A stretch of DNA of 14,061 nucleotides from CAYGZA01 sp964354135 (GTDB taxonomy: Bacteria > Planctomycetota > Planctomycetia > Pirellulales > Thermoguttaceae): assembly GCA_964354135.1 (NCBI GenBank), contig CAYGZA010000175.1, positions 1 through 14,061 on the forward strand. Reading direction: 5' to 3'. Below are positions 7,297 to 13,985 of the stretch, in pieces (position 1 is the stretch's first letter; every line of letters begins with the position of its first letter). The notes beneath the pieces were generated by a model, which searched no databases, was not told the origin of the DNA, and was given only the letters and a program-made list of their open reading frames with translations. The position numbers and the translations under genes are program-made.

Positions 7297-8626
7297 AGAA
7301 AAACGCTTGGGACGCGGGCTGGAAGCACTCTTGGGCCGGATCGCCACCAAGGCCGACGCGCCGCCGAATGCCCCTCCCGTCAAGGTTGCAGCACAGCCGC
7401 CCTCGGCTGGACGCCAGCCGCCCTCGGCCGAGCCGCTGGTCGCGGCTGCTGCCCAGTCGCCGTCGACGGCCGCTCAACCGCCCTCGGCTCCGTCCGCCAA
7501 GCCTGCGGAGAGTCAGACGCCACCGGATTCGTCCCCAAGCGAATCCTCGCCTCAGGAGGGTTTGTACGGCGGCCTGGACGAACCCTACGGCGGACCGGGG
7601 GCTACCTACGAAGCGCCTCGTGCGGAGCCGCGACGGGGGGCCTTGCCCGGGATGGCAACCGCTGCCCGGTCGTTTGCCTCCCTTGCGGCGGAGCGCGGCG
7701 CCGCGGATGGGGGACATCCCGCGTCCGTCGCCGCGCCGGACCGAGCCGGATTGTCCGGCACGGAAGAAGTCTTGCCCCCAGCGGGAGCCCTCCGCATCCC
7801 CGTTCGCCAGATCGAGAGCAACCCGTTCCAGCCGCGCCAGGATTTCGAGGAGGATGAAATCCAGGCGCTTAGCGACAGCCTCCGCGCCCACGGGCTATTG
7901 CAGCCGATCGTGGTCCGCCGCCTCGGCGGCCGGTATCAATTGGTGGCGGGCGAACGGCGGCTCCGTGCCGCGGTGAGGGCCGGCTGGGGCGACGTGCCCG
8001 TGCAGGTCGTCGAGGCCGATGATCGCCAAATGGCCGAGCTGGCTTTGGTCGAGAACCTCCAGCGCAAGGACCTGAATTCCCTGGAAAAGGCCGCGTCGTT
8101 TCAGCACTATCTGCAGGAATATGGCTGCACCCAAGAGGAGCTGGCGGCACGGCTAAAACTGGACCGCTCCACCATCTCCAATTTCATTCGGCTCCTGGAG
8201 TTGCCCGACGAAGTGCAGGAAGCACTGCGGCAAGGGAAGATCACCCAAGGCCATGCCCGGGCACTCCTGCCCCTGGGCGACGAGCGGGAGCAGGTCACCT
8301 TCTGCCGGCGGATCCGAGAGCAAGGTCTGAGCGTCCGCCAGACGGAGGCGATGGTCCAGGAGATGATCGAACGCGCCGACGCCGAGCCGCTGAGCCTCGT
8401 CGGGCGGGACGGCGGCACGTCGCGTCCGCGCCGCCCGGATAGTGAACATGTGACCATGTTAGAGCAGCAGTTCCGCGCCGCGCTGGGGACCCGGGTGAAA
8501 ATCACCCACACGGCCCGCGGGAGGGGCAAGCTGGTCATCCATTTCAGCGGCCACGACGAGTTCGAGCGTATCCGCGAACACATCTGCGGTCCGGGGCGTC
8601 CTGACATCAAGAGCCAGGCGGGATGA
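7289..8626 (+). CDS. parB: Chromosome-partitioning protein ParB (Spo0J type) with extended linker
   Basis: A 445-residue CTP-dependent DNA clamp that loads at parS. The GTG start lies in the sequence GTGACTAA, overlapping the parA stop. Residues 1-17 hold the ParA-stimulating peptide (KRLGRGLEALLG). Residues about 20-165 form a Pro/Ser/Ala-rich, apparently disordered linker with repeated QPPSA units. The ParB N-terminal domain follows: IPVRQIESNPFQPR (170-183), HGLLQPIVVR (201-210), the CTP-binding AGERRLRAA (220-228) and ENLQRKDLNSLEKA (255-268). A helix-turn-helix covers TQEELAARLKLDRSTISNFI (281-300). The C-terminal dimerisation segment is about 390-430. Chromosomal ParBs are usually near 300 residues, and the linker accounts for the extra length. 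All functional motifs look intact. Confidence 0.96.
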   Translation: MTKEKRLGRGLEALLGRIATKADAPPNAPPVKVAAQPPSAGRQPPSAEPLVAAAAQSPSTAAQPPSAPSAKPAESQTPPDSSPSESSPQEGLYGGLDEPYGGPGATYEAPRAEPRRGALPGMATAARSFASLAAERGAADGGHPASVAAPDRAGLSGTEEVLPPAGALRIPVRQIESNPFQPRQDFEEDEIQALSDSLRAHGLLQPIVVRRLGGRYQLVAGERRLRAAVRAGWGDVPVQVVEADDRQMAELALVENLQRKDLNSLEKAASFQHYLQEYGCTQEELAARLKLDRSTISNFIRLLELPDEVQEALRQGKITQGHARALLPLGDEREQVTFCRRIREQGLSVRQTEAMVQEMIERADAEPLSLVGRDGGTSRPRRPDSEHVTMLEQQFRAALGTRVKITHTARGRGKLVIHFSGHDEFERIREHICGPGRPDIKSQAG

Positions 8627-8845
8627 ACTTGGCCGCTGGGCTATTGAGCCTCAGAAACGTAATGTCGCCACCTCCTTTCTGAGACGGGGCGTGTCGCCCC
8701 GGTTCATCCGGGCCGACACTGCCCGGCTCGGATTGCTCGATACGACGTTATTTTCCAAACGGTCGATCATTGCCTGCCGGCAATCAGGACAGTAGGATAG
8801 AGGGCACGAGCTTCCTCTCCCTCCGGAAGAGGGAATCGACGATCT
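8627..8845. other. Spacer between parB and tRNA-Pro, with hairpins
   Basis: No gene. There are three perfect inverted repeats: CTCAGAAA (8650-8657) with TTTCTGAG (8676-8683); CGGGGCG (8685-8691) with CGCCCCG (8695-8701), 3-nt loop; and CCGGGC (8708-8713) with GCCCGG (8721-8726). None is followed by a T-tract, so any terminator function for parAB would have to be Rho-dependent or weak. Confidence 0.5.
8770..8798 (+). promoter_or_regulatory. Candidate sigma-70 promoter for tRNA-Pro
   Basis: TTGCCT (8770-8775) and TAGGAT (8793-8798) are spaced by exactly 17 bp. The start would fall near 8805, about 40 nt before the mature tRNA. The -35 lies inside a small palindrome, ATTGCC-TGCC-GGCAAT. Confidence 0.45.
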
Positions 8846-8920
8846 CGGGGCGTGGCGCAGCCTGGCTAGCGCATCTGCTTTGGGAGCAGAGGGTCGGCGG
8901 TTCAAATCCGCCCGCCCCGA
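8846..8920 (+). tRNA. tRNA-Pro (anticodon UGG)
   Basis: The cloverleaf folds fully. The acceptor stem is CGGGGCG (8846-8852) with CGCCCCG (8913-8919) and A8920 as discriminator. The D stem is GCGC/GCGC, the anticodon stem TCTGC/GCAGA with loop TTTGGGA (anticodon TGG at 8881-8883), and the T arm GGCGG-TTCAAAT-CCGCC. The 3' CCA is not encoded, because the next bases are CTA; it must be added enzymatically. UGG reads CCA and, by wobble, other Pro codons. Confidence 0.97.
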
Positions 8921-8926
8921 CTAACT

Positions 8927-8967
8927 AAAGCCTTGCGTGACTACGAGTTACGCAGGGCTTTGTTTTT
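8927..8967 (+). terminator. Intrinsic terminator of tRNA-Pro
   Basis: A 16-bp stem (8927-8942 with 8946-8961) contains two G-U pairs, closes on a 3-nt loop (ACG), and is followed by GTTTTT. It starts 7 nt after the tRNA. This is the strongest intrinsic terminator in the window. Confidence 0.92.
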
Positions 8968-9433
8968 CCTTGTGCAGGACGGCATGGTCCTCGATGCCGT
9001 GGTGGTCCAGTATCCGAGGGTCCCAGAGTGGGCAAGGTCCAAGAGTCGGCAACAAGGAGAGAAAACGGCGCCGCCGTCGCGTGCGAGAGCCCGGGGTGCG
9101 ACGCGGCGGGGCATGCCACATGCCCCCCCCAGCATGTGCAGGTCATTAGTGCCCGGACTGCGAGAGTCCTCGACCCACTCCCGGTCAGGACCGTCTTCCG
9201 AAACATCCCAGATTATCCATATTACGTTTCTGAGATGGCATACCCCCCCTGGTGAGGAAACTTCGAGAAAATGGTTGTTTTCTTTGTCAGGAATCGGGGT
9301 TCAGCGGGCAATAACAGGTTGAAGCGAAGAATGCCGCACGCCGTTCCTTGCGGACGGGAATACGAACAAGCCAAGTCAACACTCGCCCGGGGGCCGTACG
9401 CGAAGACCCGGCAACGCGCATCTTTGAGACATC
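8968..9433. other. Intergenic region without a recognisable gene
   Basis: Roughly 470 bp. Short open frames on both strands give Arg/Pro-rich products with no family resemblance and no ribosome-binding site. ATTACGTTTCTGAG at 9221-9234 is an exact inverted copy of the sequence at 8650-8663. A single near-match to a DnaA box, TTATCCATA, occurs at 9213-9221. Confidence 0.5.
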
Positions 9434-9485
9434 GCCTCTGGTCGGTCGGGCCTTTCTCGTTCCGTCTCCCTGGCCGACCAGAGGC
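9434..9485 (-). terminator. Long hairpin after the TPR gene, possible terminator
   Basis: GCCTCTGGTCGG (9434-9445) and CCGACCAGAGGC (9474-9485) pair perfectly over 12 bp, and five inner pairs (two of them G-U) extend the stem around a loop of about 18 nt. It begins 5 bp past the stop codon of the minus-strand TPR gene. There is no T-tract on either strand, so termination or mRNA 3' protection is inferred from position only. Confidence 0.5.
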
Positions 9486-9490
9486 TCCGT

Positions 9491-10189
9491 TTAGCCCACC
9501 TCGCCAGCCCGCGATTCGTCCTCTGCCAACTCCTTCATCCGCGAGGCATCTTCCATCAGTTGGCGATCCTGGTGCGGGCATGTCTCCAGCGCGTGGTGGA
9601 AACACCCTGTTGCGTCTCCGTGTCTCTTCAGATGGTAGCAGCAAAGTCCCTTCCTGTACCACATCAGGGCGCTCGGGTGCACCTCCAGTGACTTGTCAAA
9701 GCACTCCATCGCCTCTTCGTATCTTCCCAAGCCAAACAAGGCGTTGCCTTTGAGGCCCCACGCGGGAACGTACGTCGGGTTCAGCTTGAGGGCCTTGGAG
9801 AGATACTGGATCTTCAGGTTTGCGTCTTCCTCCGATAGGGCCGAGGCGACCCAGTAGTCGTAGCCCTTCCTGGCGACGACGGTCTTCAGCGACTTCATCA
9901 GCCTGGCCAGAGGAGATGGCCTGCGAGCCCGGCCTACGCTGCCGGCTGGGACGGGGCTTACCTGGTGTCTGTCGGTCCCGCCGTCGCTCTTTCTCTCATG
10001 CGTCTCTGAGGCTGCCGTTAGCTTTGGCCGGTGAAGTCGTTCCGTCGGCTTCTCTTTGAGCCGGCGAAGCTCCCTGGGCCCGGTGATGTACTCCTCGCGA
10101 AACCAAGAGACGAGCTCCAGAGCGGCCCGCAGCACAATCACCAGGACGTAGATGCCTGCCAGCAGGAAGAGCCAACCGACCCAGGTCAT
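9491..10189 (-). CDS. Membrane-anchored TPR protein
   Basis: A 232-residue protein. It starts with one strongly hydrophobic helix (WVGWLFLLAGIYVLVIVLRAAL, about 3-24), probably a membrane anchor. A charged, low-complexity linker of about 75 residues follows (35-108), then three tetratricopeptide repeats: about 110-142 (SKALKLNPTYVPA), 143-176 (LKGNALFGLGRYEEAMECF) and 177-208 (RKGLCCYHLKRHGDATGCF). TPRs mediate protein-protein contacts, and the partner cannot be told from the sequence. The ATG at 10189 is supported by AGGAG about 9 nt upstream on the minus strand. The gene is monocistronic between two long gaps, with a strong hairpin just beyond its stop. The tail is acidic (MKELAEDESRAGE). 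Confidence 0.8.
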   Translation of the reverse strand: MTWVGWLFLLAGIYVLVIVLRAALELVSWFREEYITGPRELRRLKEKPTERLHRPKLTAASETHERKSDGGTDRHQVSPVPAGSVGRARRPSPLARLMKSLKTVVARKGYDYWVASALSEEDANLKIQYLSKALKLNPTYVPAWGLKGNALFGLGRYEEAMECFDKSLEVHPSALMWYRKGLCCYHLKRHGDATGCFHHALETCPHQDRQLMEDASRMKELAEDESRAGEVG

Positions 10190-10568
10190 GGTCGCAAGCT
10201 CCTTTCCATTCTGCCTTGACGAAACAACCGAAGCACGACGGAGCGCCAGGGCCTGTGGCGATCACCGTCGCCCCGGGGTGATCGATGTCGCCGAAAACGA
10301 TGATAGCTCGCCGGCCGGCTGGGGCAATATCGCGGTGGCGGACTCAGACTGCGGAGGCGATCTGCGCCGCTCTGCCGGAAAGAACCTGGCCACTCCAGCC
10401 ATTCGGGAACAACTGGCAGAACGACCACCCCCTGAAAGTCTATGCGCCAGACCACCATCCTTAGGCAGGGATAGCCATCGGTCGGCGATCCGTTGGCAAC
10501 GCACGACGGCCCTGCAAAGCCCGACACGGAACCATCCCTGCAAGTCGTTGTGCGGGCGGTCTTTAGGA

Positions 10569-10596
10569 AGCTGACGGCCGATAGCTGAAAGCCATG
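10569..10596. repeat. Short heptamer block G (AGCTGAA type)
   Basis: Four units can be read in 7-bp register: AGCTGAC, GGCCGAT, AGCTGAA, AGCCATG. It is short and degenerate, and I include it only because the same period recurs in six other spacers of the window. Confidence 0.4.
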
Positions 10597-10809
10597 TTCG
10601 GACAACCGCAGCCGTAGATCTTCTCCGGCATTCTCCTAGATTCTTCTGTACAAACGGCTGCCAACCCCTCTCCGCGTTTGCAGGCAAATCCGCGTCCGCG
10701 ATCCGCGGGCGCGGAACCGCTCCGAACCGGCGGGGTTTAACGAGGCGGGGCTCGATTTCGGGGACACGACCAGAGGACACCGCGGGCCAGCCTTGGCGTG
10801 TCTTCCTTG

Positions 10810-10874
10810 CCCCCGAAGGGGGTCCCGAGAACTAGCGGCCCGGGGGTGCTGTTGGATTCGCCCGAAGCGGGCGA
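10810..10874 (+). promoter_or_regulatory. Paired leader hairpins upstream of the LTxxQ gene
   Basis: CCCCC-GAA-GGGGG (10810-10822) and TCGCCCG-AAG-CGGGCGA (10858-10874) are two perfect small hairpins with similar tight loops, 40-100 nt before the start codon. They may shape the 5' end of the mRNA. No ligand or attenuation logic is visible. Confidence 0.35.
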
Positions 10875-10915
10875 GCGGCGACCGGGCAGATTGTTCCACA
10901 AACTGGAGGCCATTG

Positions 10916-11422
10916 ATGATGAGGACCGTACGTATTGCGTTGACGTTGGCTTTGGCGCTTTTGATCGCCACGCCGCTTTTGGCCCAAGAGAAAAAGAAGG
11001 GCAAACGCGGCCCGGGCCCGGGGGGCCCCGGTGGATTCGACATCACCCGCCTGTTGGAGAAGCTCAATCTCACCGACGATCAGAAGGCCGAGGTAAAGAA
11101 GATTCGGGATGAGTTTGCACCGAAGGTCAAGGAAGCCAGGAAGGATGCGGAGTTGACCGAAGAGCAACAGAAGGCCCGAAAAGAGGCGGAGGCCAAAGCC
11201 AAGGAAGACGGCCTCCGGGGACAAGAGGCCCGCAAGGCGATCCAGGATGCCGTCAAGCTGACCGACAAGCAGGCCGAGGCCAACAAGAAGCTCCGCGAAC
11301 TGATGGGGGAGCAGATGAAGAAGATCCAGGGCGTCCTGACCGACGCGCAAAAGGACGAGTTCAAGAAGATGTTCGGCAAGAGGGATGGGAAGGGCCGTAG
11401 GGCAGGCGGCGAGAAAACCTAG
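10916..11422 (+). CDS. Secreted LTxxQ-motif (Spy/CpxP-like) helical protein
   Basis: A 168-residue exported protein. A signal peptide covers about residues 1-23 (MMRTVRIALTLALALLIATPLLA, likely cleaved before QE). A Lys/Gly/Pro-rich stretch follows (KKKGKRGPGPGGPGG), then a highly charged helical region with four LTxxQ motifs: LTDDQ, LTEEQ, LTDKQ and LTDAQ. LTxxQ repeats mark the Spy/CpxP superfamily of periplasmic chaperones and envelope-stress proteins, and related Lys/Glu-rich proteins are frequent in planctomycetes. The chaperone role is an inference. GGAGG (10905-10909) lies 6 nt before the first of two adjacent ATGs (10916 and 10919), so either may be used. The protein ends in a basic tail. 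It is followed by a hairpin shared with the convergent ABC exporter genes. Confidence 0.82.
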   Translation: MMRTVRIALTLALALLIATPLLAQEKKKGKRGPGPGGPGGFDITRLLEKLNLTDDQKAEVKKIRDEFAPKVKEARKDAELTEEQQKARKEAEAKAKEDGLRGQEARKAIQDAVKLTDKQAEANKKLRELMGEQMKKIQGVLTDAQKDEFKKMFGKRDGKGRRAGGEKT

Positions 11423-11471
11423 GCCGCCCGTGGGAATAGGCCGTCATTCCACCCTCCGCTGAACCGTTCGA

Positions 11472-11510
11472 GGGCCGGTCTCCCTTGTGGGGATCGGCCC
11501 TTATTCCTTC
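11472..11510 (+). terminator. Terminator hairpin between convergent genes
   Basis: GGGCCGGTCTCCC (11472-11484) pairs with GGGGATCGGCCC (11489-11500) with one bulge and a loop of about 4 nt. TTATTCCTTCTT follows on the plus strand. It lies 50 bp past the LTxxQ gene and 42 bp before the stop of the minus-strand permease. The T-rich tail serves the plus-strand gene; minus-strand action would be weaker. Confidence 0.6.
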
Positions 11511-11541
11511 TTGCGGCGCGGCGTGGCAGCTCTTTGCCGCG

Positions 11542-12492
11542 TCACAGGTCGCGGCGGCAGAAGCAGACCGTCGCCAAGCCGATCGCCGCCAGGGTGGGAA
11601 TGCCGTATCCGAGGAGCACTTTGGCCAGAGAGAAGTCGCGGAACTCGCCCCGTTCGAAGAAGCCGGGGCTCCGCGGCGGCGGCTCCTGCAGCCCGCCGCC
11701 GAACAGGCCCCTCAGGAGAGGGCCCATCTGGCGCGAAAACTCCGCCGCTGCCCGGTCCTTTTCCGAGGCGGCTGCCTTCGAGTCGCGCGTCTGCGAGTCG
11801 GCTGCCTTCGAGTCCGCCTCCCGCCAAGGTTGGCGCAAGAGCGTCGGAAGCGCCTGGCTCAGGCTGATCGGGGAAAACGCCTCCAGCTTGAATGCGTGCA
11901 AGAGCCCGTTGACCGGATACCAGAGGAACAGAAGGGCCACGATCGCCGGCAGCGGTTTCCGCAAGAGGACGCCCATCAGGAACGCCAGCGATACTTGGAG
12001 CGCAAGCACCAGGGCGACCACGGCCAACGCGGCGACGGTTCCGTAGAGGGTAACCCGATCGACCGGCACCGCTCGGTCGGCCAGCGCCACCAAGCAGATG
12101 GCCGGAACCATGACCAGCAGGAAGTTGCCCAAAGCGACAACAACCCGCGAGGTCCAAATCGCCAGCAGATACTCGTACCGCGTGATCGGCCGGCTGAGGA
12201 AACCGTCGGCCAGCGATTCCGCTCGCGGCCCGGAGATCGGGGTCACGCCCAGGACCATCACCACCACGAACCAGGGAAAGACGAGCCACGGGAACAAGAG
12301 CGACGCGATCATCGGGGCGGTCTGAAACTGCCGCCACTCGGTGGCGACCATCAGGAGCGTCAGCACGACGGCCGCCGCCAGCCAAATCCGCACCAGCCAG
12401 CTACGCAGTTGCACCCCCAGGTCCTGCCGGAGGATCGCCAGGAAGGGCATCACCCGTGTGCGGAGCGGCGAGGTCAAACCGTTGGAAGCCAT
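11542..12492 (-). CDS. ABC-2 type transporter permease
   Basis: A 316-residue integral membrane protein and the membrane half of an ABC exporter with the adjacent ATPase. Hydrophobic helices are visible at about 33-51, 60-84, 113-137, 150-174, 179-197 and 291-312, i.e. six spans. LADGFLSRPITRYEYLLA (94-111) is the cytoplasmic loop typical of ABC-2 permeases, where it contacts the ATPase. A long soluble insert (about 222-288) between helices five and six holds a 10-residue in-frame repeat, DSKAADSQTR followed by DSKAAASEKDR. The ATG at 12492 has AGAGGA about 8 nt upstream and lies inside the ATPase gene, giving a 92-nt overlap. An alternative ATG at 12450 (MPFLAILRQDLG) has no Shine-Dalgarno and would leave a 50-nt overlap. 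The substrate cannot be inferred. Confidence 0.85.
   Translation of the reverse strand: MASNGLTSPLRTRVMPFLAILRQDLGVQLRSWLVRIWLAAAVVLTLLMVATEWRQFQTAPMIASLLFPWLVFPWFVVVMVLGVTPISGPRAESLADGFLSRPITRYEYLLAIWTSRVVVALGNFLLVMVPAICLVALADRAVPVDRVTLYGTVAALAVVALVLALQVSLAFLMGVLLRKPLPAIVALLFLWYPVNGLLHAFKLEAFSPISLSQALPTLLRQPWREADSKAADSQTRDSKAAASEKDRAAAEFSRQMGPLLRGLFGGGLQEPPPRSPGFFERGEFRDFSLAKVLLGYGIPTLAAIGLATVCFCRRDL
11769..11814. repeat. Two 16-bp direct repeats inside the permease gene
   Basis: CGGCTGCCTTCGAGTC occurs at 11769-11784 and again at 11799-11814, with a 30-bp period. The period is a multiple of three, so it encodes a repeated DSKAA-type peptide in the soluble insert. Confidence 0.85.
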
Positions 12493-13441
12493 GTGACTGG
12501 TCCTCTTGAAGCAGTTGCAGATACGCGTTTTCGGTCTCATGGAGACCGGAATGGATGCCCTGGAGCGAAAGGCCGGCGGCGTCGACGAGCTTGAGCAGCT
12601 CCGCCAGGACGGCGGCCCGGCTTCGCTCCGCGGAAGCCTGCACGACCAGCGTGTTTCCGGCACGCAGGTGGGCGTTGACGCCGCTGAGCGAGTTGGCCTG
12701 GCCGGCGAGCCGCTGGATGTCGGCTTCGGTCCCTCCCAACTCCAGGCTGAAGTCGTCCCGCTGCAGGCGGCGCTTCATGTCCTGCATCGGCCCGCTGAAG
12801 ATCATCCGGCCCTGGTGCATCACGCCCACGTGGTCGCACACCTGGTCGATGTCGCTCAGGATGTGCGTGGAGACCACGATCGTGCGGTTCTTTCCCAACT
12901 CGCGGATCAGGTCCAGCGTGAATCGCCGCGCCGCCGGATCCAGGCCCGCCGTGGGCTCGTCCCAGAGCAGGAGGCGCGGATCGGCGACCAGGGACGCGGC
13001 AATGCCCAGCCGGGTCGTCTCGCCGGTCGAGAGGGTCTGGATCGGCTGGGCGGTCGTTCCCAACAAGCCTACCGCCCGAAGCAGCGAAACCACCCGCGGC
13101 TTGCGGACCTCGCAAGGAATCCGGCACAACTGGCCCAAGAGGTCCAGGTATTCGATGGGCCGCAAATGGCCGGGCAACTGGGGGTGGGTGGGCAGATAGC
13201 CGACCAGCCTGCGGACCGCGACGGCGTTGGGCCCGCACGGGTTTCCGAAAACCTCCGCCCGGCCCGCGGTCGCACGCTGCAAACCCAACAGAAGGCGAAA
13301 CGTGGTGGTTTTGCCGGCCCCGTTGGGGCCCAGCAGGCCGAAGACCGTCCCCTGCGGCACCTCCAGGCTCATGTCGTTCACGGCGATGAGCCGGCTAGCG
13401 TAGATCTTCGTCAAGTGCTCGGTCCGGATCGCCGGGTCCAT
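12401..13441 (-). CDS. ABC transporter ATP-binding protein (ABC-2 exporter)
   Basis: A 346-residue cytoplasmic ATPase that powers the permease encoded just downstream. Motifs in order are Walker A GPNGAGKTT (38-46), Q-loop region LVGYLPTHPQLP (79-90), signature LSTGETTRLGIA (137-148; the usual LSGGQ is LSTGE here), Walker B RLLLWDEPTAGLD (156-168) and H-loop STHIL with His193. The extended C-terminal region after residue 220 is common in ABC-2 exporters of the drug or multicopper/gliding type. The ATG at 13441 is preceded by AGGAG at 6 nt on the minus strand. The last 30 residues (Gly/Pro/Ala-rich, ending PAGPGGATA) are encoded entirely within the overlap with the permease gene, so this tail may be a by-product of the overlap. 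No third component is present. Confidence 0.93.
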   Translation of the reverse strand: MDPAIRTEHLTKIYASRLIAVNDMSLEVPQGTVFGLLGPNGAGKTTTFRLLLGLQRATAGRAEVFGNPCGPNAVAVRRLVGYLPTHPQLPGHLRPIEYLDLLGQLCRIPCEVRKPRVVSLLRAVGLLGTTAQPIQTLSTGETTRLGIAASLVADPRLLLWDEPTAGLDPAARRFTLDLIRELGKNRTIVVSTHILSDIDQVCDHVGVMHQGRMIFSGPMQDMKRRLQRDDFSLELGGTEADIQRLAGQANSLSGVNAHLRAGNTLVVQASAERSRAAVLAELLKLVDAAGLSLQGIHSGLHETENAYLQLLQEDQSHGFQRFDLAAPHTGDALPGDPPAGPGGATA

Positions 13442-13985
13442 CGTCCGCTCCTGTGCCTCGGCACGCCATTCTCTCGTTATTCGACGGGTGCGCGGAGATC
13501 TTGCGCCTAGAGGGGCCGCCGGGCGGCCCGCCACGACACCCGCCGGCTTTCTTGGATGGGCCACGGTGAAAGGCGATTCACCGACACCAGCCTCACGCCG
13601 CGAGGCTCCCCGTGGATGGTGCCCCGCTCCTTAGCCCCGTGAAAGCGTCGTTCGCTCCCCCGGGGACCGTGGGATGCTGCCGCCCGGTGCCGTTGTTGAC
13701 CACCCTCGGGCCCGCGGGCTCCTCTCAAGTGGCCAAAACCGCAATGTGGACAATATGAGGCGTTTGGCACGTTTTGGGCCAGAGACGGCCAAACCGTAAT
13801 CCTTTGCCCAATAAGGACTTAAGTGGCTATCTTATGGGGCATGGCGTACCAGCCCCTGGAGGCATGGTCAACGATCTCCCGGGAAACCGCCATGAAGTGC
13901 TTACGTGGCAACGACTTGCGGCGAAAGCCAAGAACCCGTTTCGGGCGGCAATTTCGCTTCTTGTGAATCTGGGGCGACCTGGGCC
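13442..13985. other. Intergenic region right of the ABC exporter
   Basis: About 540 bp with no gene I can support. A minus-strand frame at 13507-13770 (87 codons, starting MPNASYCPHCGFGHL) has one CxxC pair, no ribosome-binding site and a composition unlike its neighbours. A plus-strand frame at 13841-13966 encodes a basic 41-residue peptide starting MAYQPLEAWS. It follows a promoter-like TTGCCC/TATCTT pair but has no Shine-Dalgarno. A 7-bp hairpin CGGTGAA/TTCACCG lies at 13564-13583. Confidence 0.5.

Larger units (their letters stand above)
10190..10915. other. Divergent intergenic region between the TPR and LTxxQ genes
   Basis: About 725 bp with no convincing gene. Open frames on the minus strand across 10262-10780 are Arg/Pro/Ser-rich, lack a ribosome-binding site and match no family I know. 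Visible structures are a hairpin GATCACC/GGTGATC (10260-10266 and 10277-10283) upstream of the TPR gene, a short heptamer block at 10569-10596, and two GC hairpins in the leader of the LTxxQ gene. Confidence 0.55.

Noticed and set aside
8651..8905. 84-codon minus-strand frame
   Set aside because: It runs antisense through most of tRNA-Pro and has no ribosome-binding site or recognisable motif.
8846..8920. tRNA-Pro as an integration site with an att duplication
   Set aside because: No second copy of the tRNA 3' end and no integrase gene occur in the window.
9271..9753. 160-codon plus-strand frame
   Set aside because: Its second half is antisense to the TPR gene, the first half has no family resemblance, and no ribosome-binding site precedes it.
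10262..10780. 172-codon minus-strand frame and overlapping frames
   Set aside because: The products are Arg/Pro/Ser-rich with no motif, several frames are open at once as expected from GC-rich DNA, and no Shine-Dalgarno is present. A decayed gene cannot be excluded.
11485..12594. 369-codon plus-strand frame opposite the ABC permease
   Set aside because: Arg/Gln/His-rich shadow of the permease and ATPase genes, whose membrane helices, motifs and Shine-Dalgarno sites are clear.
9213..13753. Possible origin of replication near parAB
   Set aside because: Only one near-match DnaA box (TTATCCATA at 9213-9221) and one relaxed match (TTGTCCACA on the minus strand, 13745-13753) are seen. They are 4.5 kb apart, with no cluster, AT-rich unwinding element or dnaA gene.
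13507..13770. Small zinc-ribbon-like minus-strand protein (MPNASYCPHCGFGHL...)
   Set aside because: Only one CxxC pair is present, the remainder is low-complexity Arg/Gly, and there is no ribosome-binding site.
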